From: Providencia rettgeri
GTDB taxonomy: Bacteria > Pseudomonadota > Gammaproteobacteria > Enterobacterales > Enterobacteriaceae
Length of the DNA: 64,000 bases
Reading direction: 5' to 3'
Assembly (NCBI RefSeq): GCF_041075285.1
Contig: NZ_CP163512.1
Span: 868,001-932,000 of the forward strand
Under the pieces are notes generated by a model, which saw only the letters and a program-made list of their open reading frames with translations, had not been told where the DNA came from and made no database searches. Each line of letters opens with the position of its first letter. The first letter of the stretch is position 1. The position numbers and the translations under genes were made by a program. This document shows positions 21,061-31,688 of this stretch, piece by piece.

Positions 21061-21708
21061 TTATTTCCAAAAACGATTAATTTGTTCGCGCAAGGCTTCT
21101 GCAGTTTGCTTACCTTTTTCACCAGCTAATGCACGACCAGCAATAAAAGCTTTCGCTTTAATTCCATTAAATAAGTGGATATCTTCAGGTACGATCCCAC
21201 CGGTAATTGATAGTTCAAGCCCTAAATCAGACAGCTTACGCATTTTTTCGATATCTTCATTTGTCCAGCCGATACCTGCCAACTCAGCATCACGGGAACG
21301 GTGGTAAATGGCTTGGGTGATCCCTAAATCCACCCAATTTTGCGCATCTTCAAATGTCCAATTACCGTAGATTTCAATTTGGATTTCACGCTGAAATTCA
21401 TCTGCGACTTTTTTGCATGCCGCAATAGTGGCAATATGTGCCGCGGCTGAAACCGTGATCCAATTTGCACCCGCCTCAAAGGCCATTCGCGAAAGAATAG
21501 CTCCACCGTCAGTGGTTTTCATATCGCAAACAAGAATGTGATTAGGGTATTTTCGGCGTAAAGTTGACACCGCGTTCATGCCCTCTGCAAAAGCTAAAAT
21601 CGTTCCCACTTCAATAATATCAACGAAAGTGTGCACATTTTCAGCAACATTCAGAGCAGAAGGTAAGTTGGTTTGGTCTAACGCGATTTGAATCAACGGT
21701 TTAGTCAT
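21061..21708 (-). CDS. ulaD: UlaD-like 3-keto-L-gulonate-6-phosphate decarboxylase
   Basis: Converts 3-keto-L-gulonate 6-phosphate to L-xylulose 5-phosphate in anaerobic L-ascorbate breakdown. The 215-residue TIM barrel belongs to the OMP decarboxylase group: DIIEVGTILAFAEG, VCDMKTTDGG (the DxKxxD metal and catalytic motif), IYHRSRDAELAG and FIAGRALAG. AAGGA lies upstream of the ATG, and the start is 4 bases from the end of the preceding gene, so it is the last gene of the leftward ula operon. The paralogue hexulose-phosphate synthase is less likely given the context. Confidence 0.88.
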   Translation of the reverse strand: MTKPLIQIALDQTNLPSALNVAENVHTFVDIIEVGTILAFAEGMNAVSTLRRKYPNHILVCDMKTTDGGAILSRMAFEAGANWITVSAAAHIATIAACKKVADEFQREIQIEIYGNWTFEDAQNWVDLGITQAIYHRSRDAELAGIGWTNEDIEKMRKLSDLGLELSITGGIVPEDIHLFNGIKAKAFIAGRALAGEKGKQTAEALREQINRFWK

Positions 21709-21712
21709 AGTG

Positions 21713-22534
21713 TTATCCTTGAATTTTTTCTCGTATCAAGCGGGCGAGCCCGTCATGATTGTTATCAGTAGTACAGATAGCATTGGCGTGAGTTTTTACA
21801 GCTTCATCAGCGTGGGGCATAGCCACACCCAATCCTGCGTATTGGATCATGGAAATGTCGTTATGATTATCACCAACGGCAATCACTTGTTCAGGGGTGA
21901 GGCCTAATTGCTTGACGTATTGCGCTAAGCGCATGCCTTTGTTATTGCCTTTACAAGCAATATCAATGCGGTTGACCCATGAACGCTCAGCGGTGAATTT
22001 GTCATTAACCCACGCCACATCCATTAATTTCTCAATGGCATTTGGGTCGCCTTCAACGACAAATTTCCAAACGTAATCGGTATTGCGGATCTGATCGTCA
22101 AATGAATCAATACGGAAAATTCGTGGGGGATGAGCAAGGTGTGGATCTGCGGCCCACTGTTCCATATCTTTCATATAGTCAATAGGTTGTGATTTTGAAT
22201 AGGTCATTTCATTGGTGGTGTATAACACCAGTTTGAATTGATTTTCTTGTGCCAATTTAGTAAAGGCTAGGGCATCTTCTTTGGCAATAGAGGTATGCAT
22301 CAAAACTTTTTCATTTTGATAATCATACAGATAGGTACCATTGCAGCAAATAATTGGCGTGGTTAATCCTAGTTCATCGTAATAAGGGCGCGCAGCAGTA
22401 TGGTGACGACCCGTCACAATCATCACGTGGCAGTGTTTAGTCGCATTTTGGATAGCAGACTTAACCTCAGGGTGAATGGTATGTTGAGCCGTTAGAACCG
22501 TCCCATCTAAATCTAATGCGAGCACTTTATACAT
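21713..22534 (-). CDS. HAD-family Cof-type sugar or pyridoxal phosphatase (YbhA-like)
   Basis: Cytosolic phosphatase of the HAD superfamily, class IIB cap. The 273-residue protein has LDLDGTVL (nucleophile Asp), VTGRHHTAARPYYDEL, ICCNGTYLYDY, and VGDNHNDISMIQYAG with the metal-binding Asp. ICCNGTYLYDY and the overall length are close to E. coli YbhA, a pyridoxal-phosphate phosphatase with broad activity. Its place between ulaC and ulaD, 14 and 4 bases away, suggests it acts on a ula intermediate or on a related sugar phosphate. This gene is not in the E. coli ula operon. Confidence 0.85.
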   Translation of the reverse strand: MYKVLALDLDGTVLTAQHTIHPEVKSAIQNATKHCHVMIVTGRHHTAARPYYDELGLTTPIICCNGTYLYDYQNEKVLMHTSIAKEDALAFTKLAQENQFKLVLYTTNEMTYSKSQPIDYMKDMEQWAADPHLAHPPRIFRIDSFDDQIRNTDYVWKFVVEGDPNAIEKLMDVAWVNDKFTAERSWVNRIDIACKGNNKGMRLAQYVKQLGLTPEQVIAVGDNHNDISMIQYAGLGVAMPHADEAVKTHANAICTTDNNHDGLARLIREKIQG

Positions 22535-22548
22535 ATCAATTTATCCTT

Positions 22549-23025
22549 TTAAGCGTTTTTCGCGAGTGCCTCATCAATCACGCGATACACATCATCGGCT
22601 GTGTGGCATTGGCGCAGTTTATTAAGATCGACACCCGTTTCGCTGTTTTCATCGTCCAGCACTTGGGTGACTTCCATCAATCCTTCCATATGTTCGTCCG
22701 AAGAGCTACCTGCAAGTGTAATTAAAACGTCAACAGGTTCATCTTCCCCATCAAAAACAATCGGTTTTTCTAAGGTGACGAGAGCAAAAGCGGTGCGAAT
22801 AACGCCGTCTTCAGGTCGTGCATGGGGTAAAGCTAAGTTTGGTGCGATACAGATATAGGGACCTAATTTTTCTACACTACTGATGATAGCGTCATGATAG
22901 GCGGGTTTGATGGCACCAGAGGCAATTAGCATATCCGTACCAATTTTAATCGCATCGCGCCAATTGGCTGCATTGGCATGGAGTTGGATAGAGTTGTTGT
23001 CGATTAATGATTGTTTAAATCCCAT
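22549..23025 (-). CDS. ulaC: UlaC-like ascorbate PTS component IIA
   Basis: Carries phosphate from HPr to the IIB domain during L-ascorbate uptake. The 158-residue product contains the phospho-histidine in LALPHARPEDGV and follows the IIA(Ntr/mannitol)-type fold. I start it at ATG 23025 because AAGGAC precedes it and the segment MGFKQSLIDNNSIQL matches the family N-terminus. A longer in-frame extension upstream would overlap the ulaAB end. It is second in the operon, 70 bases after ulaAB. Confidence 0.9.
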   Translation of the reverse strand: MGFKQSLIDNNSIQLHANAANWRDAIKIGTDMLIASGAIKPAYHDAIISSVEKLGPYICIAPNLALPHARPEDGVIRTAFALVTLEKPIVFDGEDEPVDVLITLAGSSSDEHMEGLMEVTQVLDDENSETGVDLNKLRQCHTADDVYRVIDEALAKNA

Positions 23026-23095
23026 TATGACCGTCCTTTTACGTAATAGTGACCCCGATAGCAACGCGGTGGCTTCTATCGAGGGAGCATCATGT

Positions 23096-24844
23096 TCACT
23101 GACGAATAAAATTGGTATGAATAATATTGAGTAATTCATCACCAAATGAATTTGGGTTAAGCATATTTTGCACCCCGAGGACAAATTTACCTTCACCGGG
23201 ATCCATCTCTGCACTTAGATGTTTTGACGAGACAATAATATCGGTTGCGGTTAATTTTGATTTATAGTCGGACACGGCACAGGAATCCATAATGTGTGGA
23301 ATACCTTTTTTCTCAAGATACTGGCCAATTTTCATTTTCATCATCATGGAGGAGCCTTGCCCATTCCCGCAAACCGCTAAGATACGAACAGGTTTGGCTC
23401 CGCTGTTTTCAAGTGGCGCAGACGCTTCTTCTATAATCTCGATTTCGGTTTCAAGCGTGCCTTGAGCGTCCTCCTCTGCCCGCAGTTTTTTTGCAGCAAA
23501 GTACATGTACACTATCGCGAGGGCAACAATCACAAAAAAGAACATTTTAGAGAAGGATAGGCCTTGCATGATGACAGGGAACGCGAGAGCCCAGTCAGCC
23601 ATTCCCATCCAACCACTAAAATCAGTTCCTTGACGGTTAATTAAGTCAATCGCCCATGCTGAACCCAAAATTTCGATTATCCCCATCACAAAACAGACTT
23701 TCATCACCGCTTTCCAACCACCGAAATGGTTTGCGAAGATACCGATGGTGGCATTGGAGAAGAACATAGGGATAAACCCAGGGATGATCATAATGGGCGA
23801 ATTGAAGGCTAACATACCTAGCACAGCAACAAACTGACCGATTGCCCCCCACATAAAGCCGAAGACCATCGCATTTGGGGAGAATGCATATATTGCGGCG
23901 CAGTCGATGGCAAGAACTGCATTCGGAATAACGCGCTCAGAGATCCCTTTAAACGCTTCAGAAAGCTCAGCCACGAACATGCGCACACCCGTCACGATGA
24001 TTTGAATAGCAACGGCAAATTTCAAGCCGGTTTCAAGAATATAAATGGTCCAGTGCGTGGTACCCGCCATCGTTTGTAGATTGGTGAGACCAAAGGAAAT
24101 CAAAATAACGCCAAAGAATAGTGTCATCACAATGGCGGTAGCAGAAATGCTATCGTGGAAAATATGCAGCCATTTTGGCAACTGTAAATTATCGACGCTA
24201 TCTTTTTTATCGCCAAGCTTTGGTGCAACCTTGGTGGCTATCCATGAGGCAAACTGTTGCTGGTGACCGATAGAGAACCCCGCGCCGCCTGTGACTTCTT
24301 GCGTTGGCTTAAACATAATATTGGAGGAAATCCCCCAATAAAGGGCCATTAACACTGCGGAATATAAAATGGTTTCCCACATGCTTGAGCCTAAAACAAA
24401 ATAGAAAACGGCGATTAATCCCGCTTGCTGGAACATAATATGTCCCGTCAACATGATAGTACGGATACCAGTGACACGGCGAAAGAGGACTAACAGGATA
24501 TTAATCGCGAGGGCTAATAATACGGTATAACCGACCCATGAATAGTTATCACCCATGGCTTCCATGGTGGCCATCATTGAGGTGTATGGGTCGATGACAG
24601 AGCCTGTGAGTCCGTGGTATTCAGACATTTTCTCGATGACGGGTTTAAAGCTAGACACTAAGGTGCTTGCACCAACGCCAACTAACATAAAACCGACAAT
24701 TGTTTTGATTGTCCCCTTGAGGATTGTTGTACCATCACGTTTTAACAGCCAGTAACCAATAAATGTGACTAAGCCTAGTAATAGAGGCGCTTTAGTCATG
24801 ACTTGGCTGTAAAAAATATAGAAGGCGTCGTATAAAAAATCCAT
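23096..24844 (-). CDS. ulaA: UlaA-UlaB fusion: ascorbate PTS permease IIC plus IIB
   Basis: Transports L-ascorbate and phosphorylates it. Residues about 1-455 are the UlaA-type membrane domain with some ten helices ([56 protein letters not shown]). After a charged linker comes the IIB domain, whose phospho-cysteine is in [18 protein letters not shown]. coli has these as separate genes. The start is ATG 24844, with AGAGG 7 bases upstream. First gene of the leftward operon ulaAB-ulaC-HAD-ulaD, divergent from ulaR. Confidence 0.93.
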   Translation of the reverse strand: MDFLYDAFYIFYSQVMTKAPLLLGLVTFIGYWLLKRDGTTILKGTIKTIVGFMLVGVGASTLVSSFKPVIEKMSEYHGLTGSVIDPYTSMMATMEAMGDNYSWVGYTVLLALAINILLVLFRRVTGIRTIMLTGHIMFQQAGLIAVFYFVLGSSMWETILYSAVLMALYWGISSNIMFKPTQEVTGGAGFSIGHQQQFASWIATKVAPKLGDKKDSVDNLQLPKWLHIFHDSISATAIVMTLFFGVILISFGLTNLQTMAGTTHWTIYILETGLKFAVAIQIIVTGVRMFVAELSEAFKGISERVIPNAVLAIDCAAIYAFSPNAMVFGFMWGAIGQFVAVLGMLAFNSPIMIIPGFIPMFFSNATIGIFANHFGGWKAVMKVCFVMGIIEILGSAWAIDLINRQGTDFSGWMGMADWALAFPVIMQGLSFSKMFFFVIVALAIVYMYFAAKKLRAEEDAQGTLETEIEIIEEASAPLENSGAKPVRILAVCGNGQGSSMMMKMKIGQYLEKKGIPHIMDSCAVSDYKSKLTATDIIVSSKHLSAEMDPGEGKFVLGVQNMLNPNSFGDELLNIIHTNFIRQ

Positions 24845-25246
24845 ATTTTTACCTCTAATCAAATTGTATTTGTAATTTATATGGGGCAGAGATTAATCAT
24901 ATTGATCGTATCTGGTGTTATTGCGATATAATCATTTTAAATAGATTGGTGGTCTCGCAAAAATCATTTTAGATCAAATGTAATCACGAATTGCTCTTTT
25001 ATGATTGTTTGCATTTGTCTGTTTTTTTACCAGTAAAAAAATAAATAAATGGCGACTCGATCACGTAAAATTTTAAATTTCAAATAAAATCAATATGTTA
25101 ATTTTATTTATGTCAAATATCAATTTTTTGCTTAGGCAAAGGTTGACAAGAGAAGATGAGATAAATAGAATCAAAACTAATCACCAATAATCATTTTGAG
25201 TCATAAGTTGTCATTGAAGTGATTATTTATCAATAAGGCGATAGTT
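24845..25246. promoter_or_regulatory. Divergent ulaAB/ulaR control region with repeated ATCATTTT motif
   Basis: This 402-base AT-rich gap has no gene. It has three same-direction copies of ATCATTTT: near 24931 (AATCATTTTAAAT), 24963 (AATCATTTTAGAT) and 25190 (AATCATTTTGAGT). Spacing of two copies near ulaAB and one near ulaR is what one expects for a looping DeoR-type repressor. That they are UlaR sites is inference. Confidence 0.5.
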
Positions 25247-26002
25247 ATGAATGAAGTGCAAAGACACAATGAAATTTTATCGTTATTAGAAACGCATCGG
25301 GTGATTAACGTTTCTCATATTACTGAACAGTTTAATGTGTCTCCTGCAACCGCTCGTCGTGATATTTCAAAGCTTGATGAGCAAGGTAAATTGCGGAAAG
25401 TCCGCAATGGTGCAGAACGAATCGAAAAGAAAAAGCGTAAGTGGACACCCCTTAATATTAATAGTACTGACCACTACAAAGAAAAATCAGAAATTGCCAT
25501 CAAAGCGGCTGAGCTTTGCCTTCCGGGGGAAAGCGCAGTGATTAACTGTGGTTCAACTGCGTTTATGTTAGGGCAGCAACTTTGCGGTAAAAATGTACAG
25601 ATCGTTACCAACTACTTCCCGCTAGCCAGTTATTTAATTGATGAAGACCATGATGATGTCATTTTGATTGGCGGGCAGTATAACAAAGCACAAAACATCT
25701 TTTTAAATCCTGCCCTTAATACATTAATGGGCTATGCAGGTAACTGGATGTTTACGTCAGGGAAGGGGCTAACAGAAGCGGGCTTATATAAAGCCGATAT
25801 GCTAACCGCCGTGGCTGAACAGCAGATGCTAGATCAAATCGATAAGTTGGTGGTGGTTGTGGACAGTTCCAAGGTGGGGCATCGAACCGGAATGCTATTT
25901 TGTCCAGCTAATAAGATAGATGTTCTGATTACTGGAAAAAATGCTAATCCTCAGGTGATTGAAAGTATTAAAGCCCAAGGAACGCGAGTGATACTCGTCT
26001 AA
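25247..26002 (+). CDS. ulaR: UlaR, DeoR-family repressor of the ula genes
   Basis: Represses ascorbate genes and is released by L-ascorbate 6-phosphate. The 251-residue length equals E. coli UlaR. The N-terminal winged helix reads HITEQFNVSPATARRDISKLDEQGKLRKVRNGAE. The sugar-phosphate sensor domain has INCGSTAFMLGQQLCGK, GGQYNKAQN and MFTSGKGLTEAGLYKADMLT, all nearly the same as UlaR. It is divergent from ulaAB and 114 bases before ulaG, with a hairpin between. Confidence 0.95.
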   Translation: MNEVQRHNEILSLLETHRVINVSHITEQFNVSPATARRDISKLDEQGKLRKVRNGAERIEKKKRKWTPLNINSTDHYKEKSEIAIKAAELCLPGESAVINCGSTAFMLGQQLCGKNVQIVTNYFPLASYLIDEDHDDVILIGGQYNKAQNIFLNPALNTLMGYAGNWMFTSGKGLTEAGLYKADMLTAVAEQQMLDQIDKLVVVVDSSKVGHRTGMLFCPANKIDVLITGKNANPQVIESIKAQGTRVILV

Positions 26003-26046
26003 TTCTGCCGCCTACCTGTTTTATTGAATTTAAACAAATTAGCCGA

Positions 26047-27184
<1,138 letters not shown>

Positions 27185-27208
27185 TTATCATTGTCCAATT
27201 AATGTATC

Positions 27209-27236
27209 GCAGAGGCGAAAACGCTTCTGCTTTTTT
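27209..27236 (+). terminator. ulaG terminator
   Basis: GCAGAGGCG AAAA CGCTTCTGC followed by TTTTTT, 25 bases after the ulaG stop. Confidence 0.85.
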
Positions 27237-27250
27237 CGTTAGAAATGAAA

Positions 27251-27278
27251 AAAACCGCCAACACAATGTGGCGGTTTT
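27251..27278. terminator. afuC terminator (also works rightward)
   Basis: AAAACCGCCA / TGGCGGTTTT with an 8-base loop. Preceded by A-run and followed by T, so it serves the leftward afu operon and can act in both directions. Confidence 0.8.
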
Positions 27279-27298
27279 GCTTTTTAGTTCATAGTCGA

Positions 27299-28339
27299 TT
27301 ATTCAAGCACAAACATACCATAAGGGTGAATTTGCAGGTACAGGTTTTCCCCAACACTCGGTTGTAATTGGGTTGCATTAATTTGTAGCAGCATAGATTG
27401 ACCATGCCAATCGACTGTCACCTCGTATTGTGGTCCCATATAGGCAACATGGGTGATTGTGCAGCGCTGGCTATCATCACCTTGTGTACTTAATGTGATG
27501 GCTTCAGGGCGAACACCAACAGTGACTTGCGTTTGCGCCGTGGTGATTTGCGCAGGACGTGGTAAGCGATAATTAAAGATATCGACAGAGTCAACGGTCA
27601 ATGTTGCAGGGAAAATATTGGCATCCCCCATAAAGCTTGCCATAAATTTCGAAGCTGGCTGGCGGTAGAGTTCTTGAGGTGAACCCAACTGCATAATTTT
27701 GCCTTTATTCATTACTAAAACCATATCCGATACGGCGAAAGCTTCACTTTGGTCGTGAGTAACGTATAAAGACGTGATATTAAATTGCTGTTGTAACTCA
27801 CGAATTTTCTCACGCATACTGCGACGTAAGTTAGCATCCAAGTTACTTAAGGGTTCATCGAATAACAACACTTTAGGCTTGAGGATCAAGGCCCGCGCCA
27901 AAGCGACACGTTGTTGTTGCCCGCCTGAAATTTGGTCAACAAAGCGATCAGCAAAACCGGCTAAATCTACTAACTCTAATGCCTCATCGACCCGTTTTTT
28001 GATCTCGGCCTTTGGTAACCCTAACATTTTCAAGCCATAACCCACATTATCCCCTAATGACATGTGTGGGAATAAGGCGTAAGACTGGAATACCATACAG
28101 ATATCACGCTGCTGTATTGAACGGTCTGTTACATCCTCACCATCAATAAATATGCGACCTTCAGTTGGCTTTTCAAGACCTGCAACTAAACGTAAAACCG
28201 TGGTTTTTCCACAACCGGATGGGCCTAATAGGGTCACCATGCTACCTTGCGGTATGGACAGACTTAAATCATCGATGACTGTGTTGGTACCAAAGCGTTT
28301 AGTCACATTTTTTAATTCAACAAAATTATGTTGTGTCAT
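27299..28339 (-). CDS. afuC: AfuC, ABC importer ATPase for hexose phosphates
   Basis: ATP-hydrolysing subunit of the AfuABC importer. The 346-residue product has GPSGCGKTT (Walker A), QSYALFPHM (Q loop), [15 protein letters not shown] (signature), [12 protein letters not shown] (Walker B) and a C-terminal TOBE-like domain ([10 protein letters not shown]). I start at ATG 28339 because GGGAGC lies upstream; a longer frame would overlap afuB. Once annotated as iron (FbpC-type), but the AfuABC family is established as a sugar-phosphate importer. Last gene of the block. Confidence 0.88.
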   Translation of the reverse strand: MTQHNFVELKNVTKRFGTNTVIDDLSLSIPQGSMVTLLGPSGCGKTTVLRLVAGLEKPTEGRIFIDGEDVTDRSIQQRDICMVFQSYALFPHMSLGDNVGYGLKMLGLPKAEIKKRVDEALELVDLAGFADRFVDQISGGQQQRVALARALILKPKVLLFDEPLSNLDANLRRSMREKIRELQQQFNITSLYVTHDQSEAFAVSDMVLVMNKGKIMQLGSPQELYRQPASKFMASFMGDANIFPATLTVDSVDIFNYRLPRPAQITTAQTQVTVGVRPEAITLSTQGDDSQRCTITHVAYMGPQYEVTVDWHGQSMLLQINATQLQPSVGENLYLQIHPYGMFVLE

Positions 28340-28355
28340 ATCAGTTGCTCCCTGA

Positions 28356-30434
28356 TTACTGTGCATTTTTGGCTTTGGAACGTGAAACACGGGCTTCGCC
28401 AATCAAATAGTCAAATAAGAAGATAATTGCGAGCATGACCACAATCAAAATGGAGCCATACGCAATCGCAACGCCATATTCACCATCCTCAACGCGGTTA
28501 AGAATATAGGCAGTGGCCACGCGTGTATCAGGGGTAACCAAGAACACAATCGCACTGACCGTGGTGATCGCTCGGACAAAGCTGTAAATCAGCGCGGATA
28601 AAATGGCTGGGCGTAACAGTGGCAACAAGATAAAGAAAATGGTGCGCATAGAGCCTGCACGTAAACTCAATGAGGCTTCGTCTAACGATTTATCAATTTG
28701 CCCCAAGCCCGCGATACCTGCGCGGATCCCCACAGGGACGTTACGCATAGTCATCGAAATAATGACAATGGCAGCCGTTCCCGTTAAATAAAACGGTGAG
28801 TCGTTAAAGGCTAAAATGTATGACACCCCCGCAACTGTACCTGGAACGGCGAAACATAACATGGTGGTGAATTCGATGGTTTTCTTACCACGGAAATCTT
28901 GACGAACCACGATATAAGCAATTAACAGGCCGAGAACGGCAGTAATTGGTGCGGCAATCCCTGCATACAGAAGGGTATCAAGTAGTGAAGGCCATGCGCC
29001 ATCACTCATGCCTTGACCGAACAATTTAATAAAGTTATCTAAGGTTAAGGTGTAATCCACACCCCAGTTTACGGTGAAGCTTCCATAGAAAATGCTACCG
29101 TATAACAGGACGTTAAAGGCGACCCAAATCGCTAAGAACGCGGTGACCGTGACAATTAACGAGGTTGGCAATGGTTGCACGTCACCGCGGTATGATTTAC
29201 CAGATACCGTGACATATGAACGCTTACCAATCCACATATATTGCACACAGAACACCAATAGCGAGAACACTAACAGAGAAGCCCCTAAGGTACTCGCCGC
29301 TTGGTAATCCAATTGTGAACCTGTGATATAGAAATAAATTTGCGTGGCTAATACGTCAAAGTTACCGCCTAACACTAATGGGTTACTAAAGTCGGCAAGT
29401 GACTGAACGATAACGATTAAGAATGCGTTAGCTAATGCCGGCTTTAACAACGGCATAAACACATTAAAGAACGTTTGGTAGCGATTAGCGCGCAGGGTAT
29501 ATGACGCTTCTTCCAATGACGGGTGAATGGTTTTAATCGCACCATCTAAAATCATAAATGACATTGGGGTAAAGGCAAGCACCTGAGCAAGCCAAATTCC
29601 CGTAAAGCCATATAACCAGTTAGTATTTTCTAACCCCATGTAAGTGGCAAGGAATTCAGTGATATATCCTGAACGCCCCATCATCAAGGTAACACCGAGC
29701 CCCACAACAAACGGCGGTGTGACAATCGGTAAGATAGAAAAAACGCGACCAATAATGGCGGAGCGTTTTGCAATACGTGTGGTGTAGATCGCTAAAATTA
29801 ACCCAAAGAAAGTACATCCGGCTCCTACCGCTAAAGATAGGAATACTGAGTTGATGATAACCTGAACAATATGGGATTGCGTTAAAATCGCCACAAAGGC
29901 AAAGGGCGCGAAATCCCCATTACCATCGGTAAACATGGGGATAAAAATCGCGACACTTGGGAATACGATAAATAAGGTGATAAGCGCGACAACGGTGATC
30001 AGTGAGCCAATCACAAATTGGTCGCCACCGAGCCATTCGAGGCGGGTTAATGCGTGTGTCATTACCATACCTAAGGTAATAAACAGCACAATGGCCGAAT
30101 AGCCGAGTCCTTTGCCATCAAAGTAAGCGGTGAGGATCACGACAACCGCCGTGATTGCCGCGACAGCAATATCGAAATAATGACGTGTTTTGTGGTAACG
30201 ATCCGCTGGTGTTAACGGACGAATAAAGAGGAGCGATGGCAAGAGATACCAAAGCCAGCTAATATTCAGGCTGCTCCATCCATAAGCGGCGAGGATTTCA
30301 TCTTGGGTAGAGTCGAGTAAACCATAATCAAGGCTCCACGACGGTAACAAGGCAAAACCAATCCACGCTAATAGCAGCCAAAAAAAGGTGCTATCTCGCT
30401 TTTTGGGTGGTGTCAGAGTTAGGGTTTGAGACAT
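28356..30434 (-). CDS. afuB: AfuB, fused ABC permease
   Basis: Inner-membrane permease of AfuABC with two permease halves in one chain (692 residues from ATG 30434, preceded by GGGGGAAC). About twelve or more helices are present. Each half has an EAA-type loop: [28 protein letters not shown] and [28 protein letters not shown] are read only in part here as their core E-A-S and P-L-L-P/R elements. It lies between afuA and afuC; an ERIC-like repeat sits directly upstream of its ribosome site. Confidence 0.88.
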   Translation of the reverse strand: MSQTLTLTPPKKRDSTFFWLLLAWIGFALLPSWSLDYGLLDSTQDEILAAYGWSSLNISWLWYLLPSLLFIRPLTPADRYHKTRHYFDIAVAAITAVVVILTAYFDGKGLGYSAIVLFITLGMVMTHALTRLEWLGGDQFVIGSLITVVALITLFIVFPSVAIFIPMFTDGNGDFAPFAFVAILTQSHIVQVIINSVFLSLAVGAGCTFFGLILAIYTTRIAKRSAIIGRVFSILPIVTPPFVVGLGVTLMMGRSGYITEFLATYMGLENTNWLYGFTGIWLAQVLAFTPMSFMILDGAIKTIHPSLEEASYTLRANRYQTFFNVFMPLLKPALANAFLIVIVQSLADFSNPLVLGGNFDVLATQIYFYITGSQLDYQAASTLGASLLVFSLLVFCVQYMWIGKRSYVTVSGKSYRGDVQPLPTSLIVTVTAFLAIWVAFNVLLYGSIFYGSFTVNWGVDYTLTLDNFIKLFGQGMSDGAWPSLLDTLLYAGIAAPITAVLGLLIAYIVVRQDFRGKKTIEFTTMLCFAVPGTVAGVSYILAFNDSPFYLTGTAAIVIISMTMRNVPVGIRAGIAGLGQIDKSLDEASLSLRAGSMRTIFFILLPLLRPAILSALIYSFVRAITTVSAIVFLVTPDTRVATAYILNRVEDGEYGVAIAYGSILIVVMLAIIFLFDYLIGEARVSRSKAKNAQ

Positions 30435-30446
30435 AGTTCCCCCTAA

Positions 30447-30567
30447 GCTCGTCATATTTTGCGCTATCACGGTGTTGGCTTCGCTCTGTTATCCTAATTA
30501 CATACTGGTGTATGTTCCTAGGAATAACGTCACTTGCCACTTTGGGACAACTCAAACTATTTAGAGC
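30447..30567. repeat. ERIC (IRU)-like repeat between afuA and afuB
   Basis: About 121 bases bounded by GCTCGTCATATTT and ACTATTTAGAGC, with the central CATACTGGTGTATG inverted core. The ends and layout match the three repeats between fdx and iscX, though the inside has diverged. It lies in a 202-base gap inside an otherwise tight operon, and ends 13 bases before afuB. Confidence 0.8.
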
Positions 30568-30636
30568 TTAATTAAATTAATTTTTATTTTAGTTTAGTAA
30601 GTGCTCAGTGCGGCGCATTTACGCCGCACAGGGTGG

Positions 30637-31674
30637 TTATTTACTCATTTTGACTTCAGTAACCCATTTGTTGATAAGATTTTTACGGACCTCAGCGTCA
30701 CCGTATTTATCCATATCGTAATTAATCAGGTTTAAGTCTTTCAGTTTTAGCGAAATTGGAGAGGATTCCGCCGTTGTATTGGTGAGGATTTGGTAAGATT
30801 TACCTTCTTTCCAGCTTAGTTCTTGTGCTTCCTTAGACAGAACGAAATCCACGAATAATTTTGCATTATCCATGTTACGTGCATTTTTCAGGATACTGAT
30901 CCCGCCGATTTCATAACCTGTACCTTCACAAGGTGCGATTAATTCTAATGGCGCGCCATTTTCCACTTCTAATGAATAATCATGTAAGAAGCCGATACCA
31001 ATTGCAGACTCACCCCGTGCGGCGTTACGTGCTGGGGCAATACCAGATTTAGTGTATTGAGAAATATTTGAGTTCAGTTTTTTCAGGTAATCAAAAGCTT
31101 GCTCATTACCCCAAAGTTGGTCAAATGTTGCCAATGCGGTATAGGCTGTACCTGAACTTTGTGGATCAGCGATTTGGATTTCGCCTTTGTATTCAGGTTT
31201 GGTTAAATCTTTCCAGCATGTTGGGATAGGCAGCCCTTTTTCTTTTAGGCGATCTTTATTCACGCCAAAACCTAAAATCCCGATGTAAACCGCAGAGGAA
31301 TAGTTACCTTTGCGTTTTGCTGGATCTTGGAATTGCGGCATGATTTCAGCTAGTTTCGGTGATTTGTAGGGTTCAAGTAGATCCATTTCACCGGCTTGTG
31401 AATGGGGATCTAAGGTTCCGCCATACCACACATCCGCTTGTGGGTTACGTTTTTCAGCTTCGATTTTAGCTAAAGTACTACCTGAGCCGTTACGAACAAA
31501 AGTGGTTTTCACATCATATTTTTTTGCGAATGCCTGAGTTTCTGTTTCGCACATCGCATTGGTTGCACTACAGTAAACGACAAGGCGACCCGCAGCACTT
31601 GCCGTGGTAGAAATAGCGGCGAGGGATAAACCTGCTGCGACGAGAGTAGAGAGAGTTTTCAGTTTCATTTTCAA
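30637..31674 (-). CDS. afuA: AfuA, periplasmic hexose-phosphate-binding protein
   Basis: Captures phosphorylated sugars for AfuBC. The 345-residue precursor has a clear signal peptide (LSTLVAAGLSLAAISTTASA, cleaved before AGRLVVYCSA). The fold is that of the FbpA cluster of binding proteins, with ADVWYGGTLDPHSQAGEMD and PQSSGTAYTALATF. There is no adjacent tyrosine pair of the kind that binds iron in FbpA, which supports a non-iron ligand. It starts 14 bases after the uhpC stop, so the sensor and transporter genes look co-transcribed. Confidence 0.9.
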   Translation of the reverse strand: MKMKLKTLSTLVAAGLSLAAISTTASAAGRLVVYCSATNAMCETETQAFAKKYDVKTTFVRNGSGSTLAKIEAEKRNPQADVWYGGTLDPHSQAGEMDLLEPYKSPKLAEIMPQFQDPAKRKGNYSSAVYIGILGFGVNKDRLKEKGLPIPTCWKDLTKPEYKGEIQIADPQSSGTAYTALATFDQLWGNEQAFDYLKKLNSNISQYTKSGIAPARNAARGESAIGIGFLHDYSLEVENGAPLELIAPCEGTGYEIGGISILKNARNMDNAKLFVDFVLSKEAQELSWKEGKSYQILTNTTAESSPISLKLKDLNLINYDMDKYGDAEVRKNLINKWVTEVKMSK

Positions 31675-31688
31675 TCCTTTATCAGATT

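Noticed and set aside
30487..30530. Phage attachment site in the afuA-afuB gap
   Set aside because: The inverted core fits an ERIC element, and no integrase or phage genes are in the window.
30637..31674. Iron(III)-binding protein FbpA
   Set aside because: The fold is similar, but there is no adjacent tyrosine pair, and the neighbours are a hexose-phosphate sensor system. AfuA is the better call.
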